A stretch of 9,791 nt of DNA from contig JACVXW010000109.1 in assembly GCA_015661135.1 (NCBI GenBank), positions 1 to 9,791 on the forward strand. Direction: 5' to 3'. This DNA is from Chloroflexota bacterium (GTDB lineage Bacteria > Chloroflexota > Limnocylindria > Limnocylindrales > CSP1-4). Below are positions 9,362 to 9,791 of this stretch, piece after piece. A program made the translations under genes and the position numbers. Position 1 is the first letter of the stretch, and each line of letters begins with the position of its first letter. Under the pieces are notes generated by a model. That model did no database searches. It was not told the DNA's origin and saw nothing but the letters and a program-made list of their open reading frames with translations.

Positions 9362-9791
9362 CTAGAAGTCCATGTCTCCGCCGCCGTGGCCGTGGCCGCC
9401 GCCGGCGCCTTCCTTCTTCTCCGGGATGTCCGTGATCAACGTTTCCGTTGTCAGGACCATCGCGGCGATGGAGGCTGCGTTCTGGAGGGCCGAGCGCGTC
9501 ACCTTGGCCGCGTCGACGATCCCCTTCTTGAACATATCGCCGTACTCGTCCCTGAGGGCGTCGTAGCCGTGACCGGCCTTGAGCCCCTTGATCTTGGCCA
9601 CGACGACCTCACCGGGCTGGCCGGCGTTGTCGGCGATCTGCCGGGCGGGAGCCTCGAGGGCCTTGCGAACGATCTCGACGCCGACCTGGGCGTCGGGGTC
9701 CAGCTTGATCTTGTCAAGGGCCGGGATGGCCTGGAGGAGGGTGGTGCCGCCGCCGGCGACGAGGCCCTCTTCAACCGCCGCACGGGTGGTC
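9362..9791 (-). CDS. groEL: 60-kDa chaperonin GroEL, C-terminal part (5' end outside window)
   Basis: About 142 C-terminal residues of the ATP-driven GroEL folding chaperonin, read from TTRAAVEEGLVAGGGTTLLQ at the window edge. Family landmarks are AAVEEGLVAGGG (nucleotide-binding equatorial domain), GYDALRDEYGDMFKKGIVDAAKVTRSALQ-type sequence, and ASIAAMVLTTETLITDIPEK, the conserved final helices. The tail is GGGHGHGGGDMDF: a Gly/His tail ending MDF rather than the GGM repeats of E. coli GroEL, as seen in several high-GC groups. The gene is cut by the window end, so its start, any groES partner and its promoter or CIRCE element cannot be seen. A hairpin terminator follows the stop codon. Confidence 0.97.
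   Translation of the reverse strand, partial: TTRAAVEEGLVAGGGTTLLQAIPALDKIKLDPDAQVGVEIVRKALEAPARQIADNAGQPGEVVVAKIKGLKAGHGYDALRDEYGDMFKKGIVDAAKVTRSALQNAASIAAMVLTTETLITDIPEKKEGAGGGHGHGGGDMDF

Overview
The window is a high-GC bacterial chromosome segment in which every gene I can support lies on the minus strand. I describe it in the direction of transcription, from high to low coordinates. The His/Gly-rich GroEL tail ending in MDF, the mix of Shine-Dalgarno and apparently leaderless starts, and the gene types would fit a high-GC Chloroflexota or actinobacterial lineage. That placement is inference; there is no rRNA or other marker here to fix it.

Layout: (1) 9362-9791 is the 3' end of groEL, followed by a strong 11-bp-stem hairpin at 9309-9334. 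(2) A spacer leads to a small candidate ORF (8881-9063). It has a good Shine-Dalgarno and its stop codon overlaps the GTG start of a large LAL-type LuxR regulator (5840-8884: AAA-type ATPase, helical repeats, C-terminal GerE helix-turn-helix). (3) A 436-base gap without a convincing gene holds a perfect 15-base palindrome. (4) A lipoprotein of LppX/LprG-like character starts at 5403. Its last ~49 residues lie in another frame, so the gene is frameshifted (or the sequence has a one-base error) near 4889-4891. (5) A tight run follows: pcrA/uvrD-type helicase (1890-4625), vapB antitoxin (1596-1850), vapC PIN toxin (1160-1588) and an FMN-dependent alpha-hydroxy-acid oxidase (48-1160), with the last two overlapping by one base.

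The regulatory logic is clearest at vapB. Four copies of an 8-base unit NNTGATGC, in two tandem pairs 7 bases apart, run from the pcrA stop codon across a TATGAT -10 box placed 7 bases before the vapB ATG. This looks like a ribbon-helix-helix autoregulatory operator on a leaderless promoter. pcrA also has a -10 box (TACAAT) 6 bases upstream of its GTG. The oxidase gene sits directly behind the toxin and is likely co-transcribed with it. I saw no transposon, CRISPR array, tRNA or rRNA. I did not find an obviously new multi-gene system; the most interesting points are the vapBC operator, the small ORF coupled to the LuxR regulator and the broken lipoprotein.
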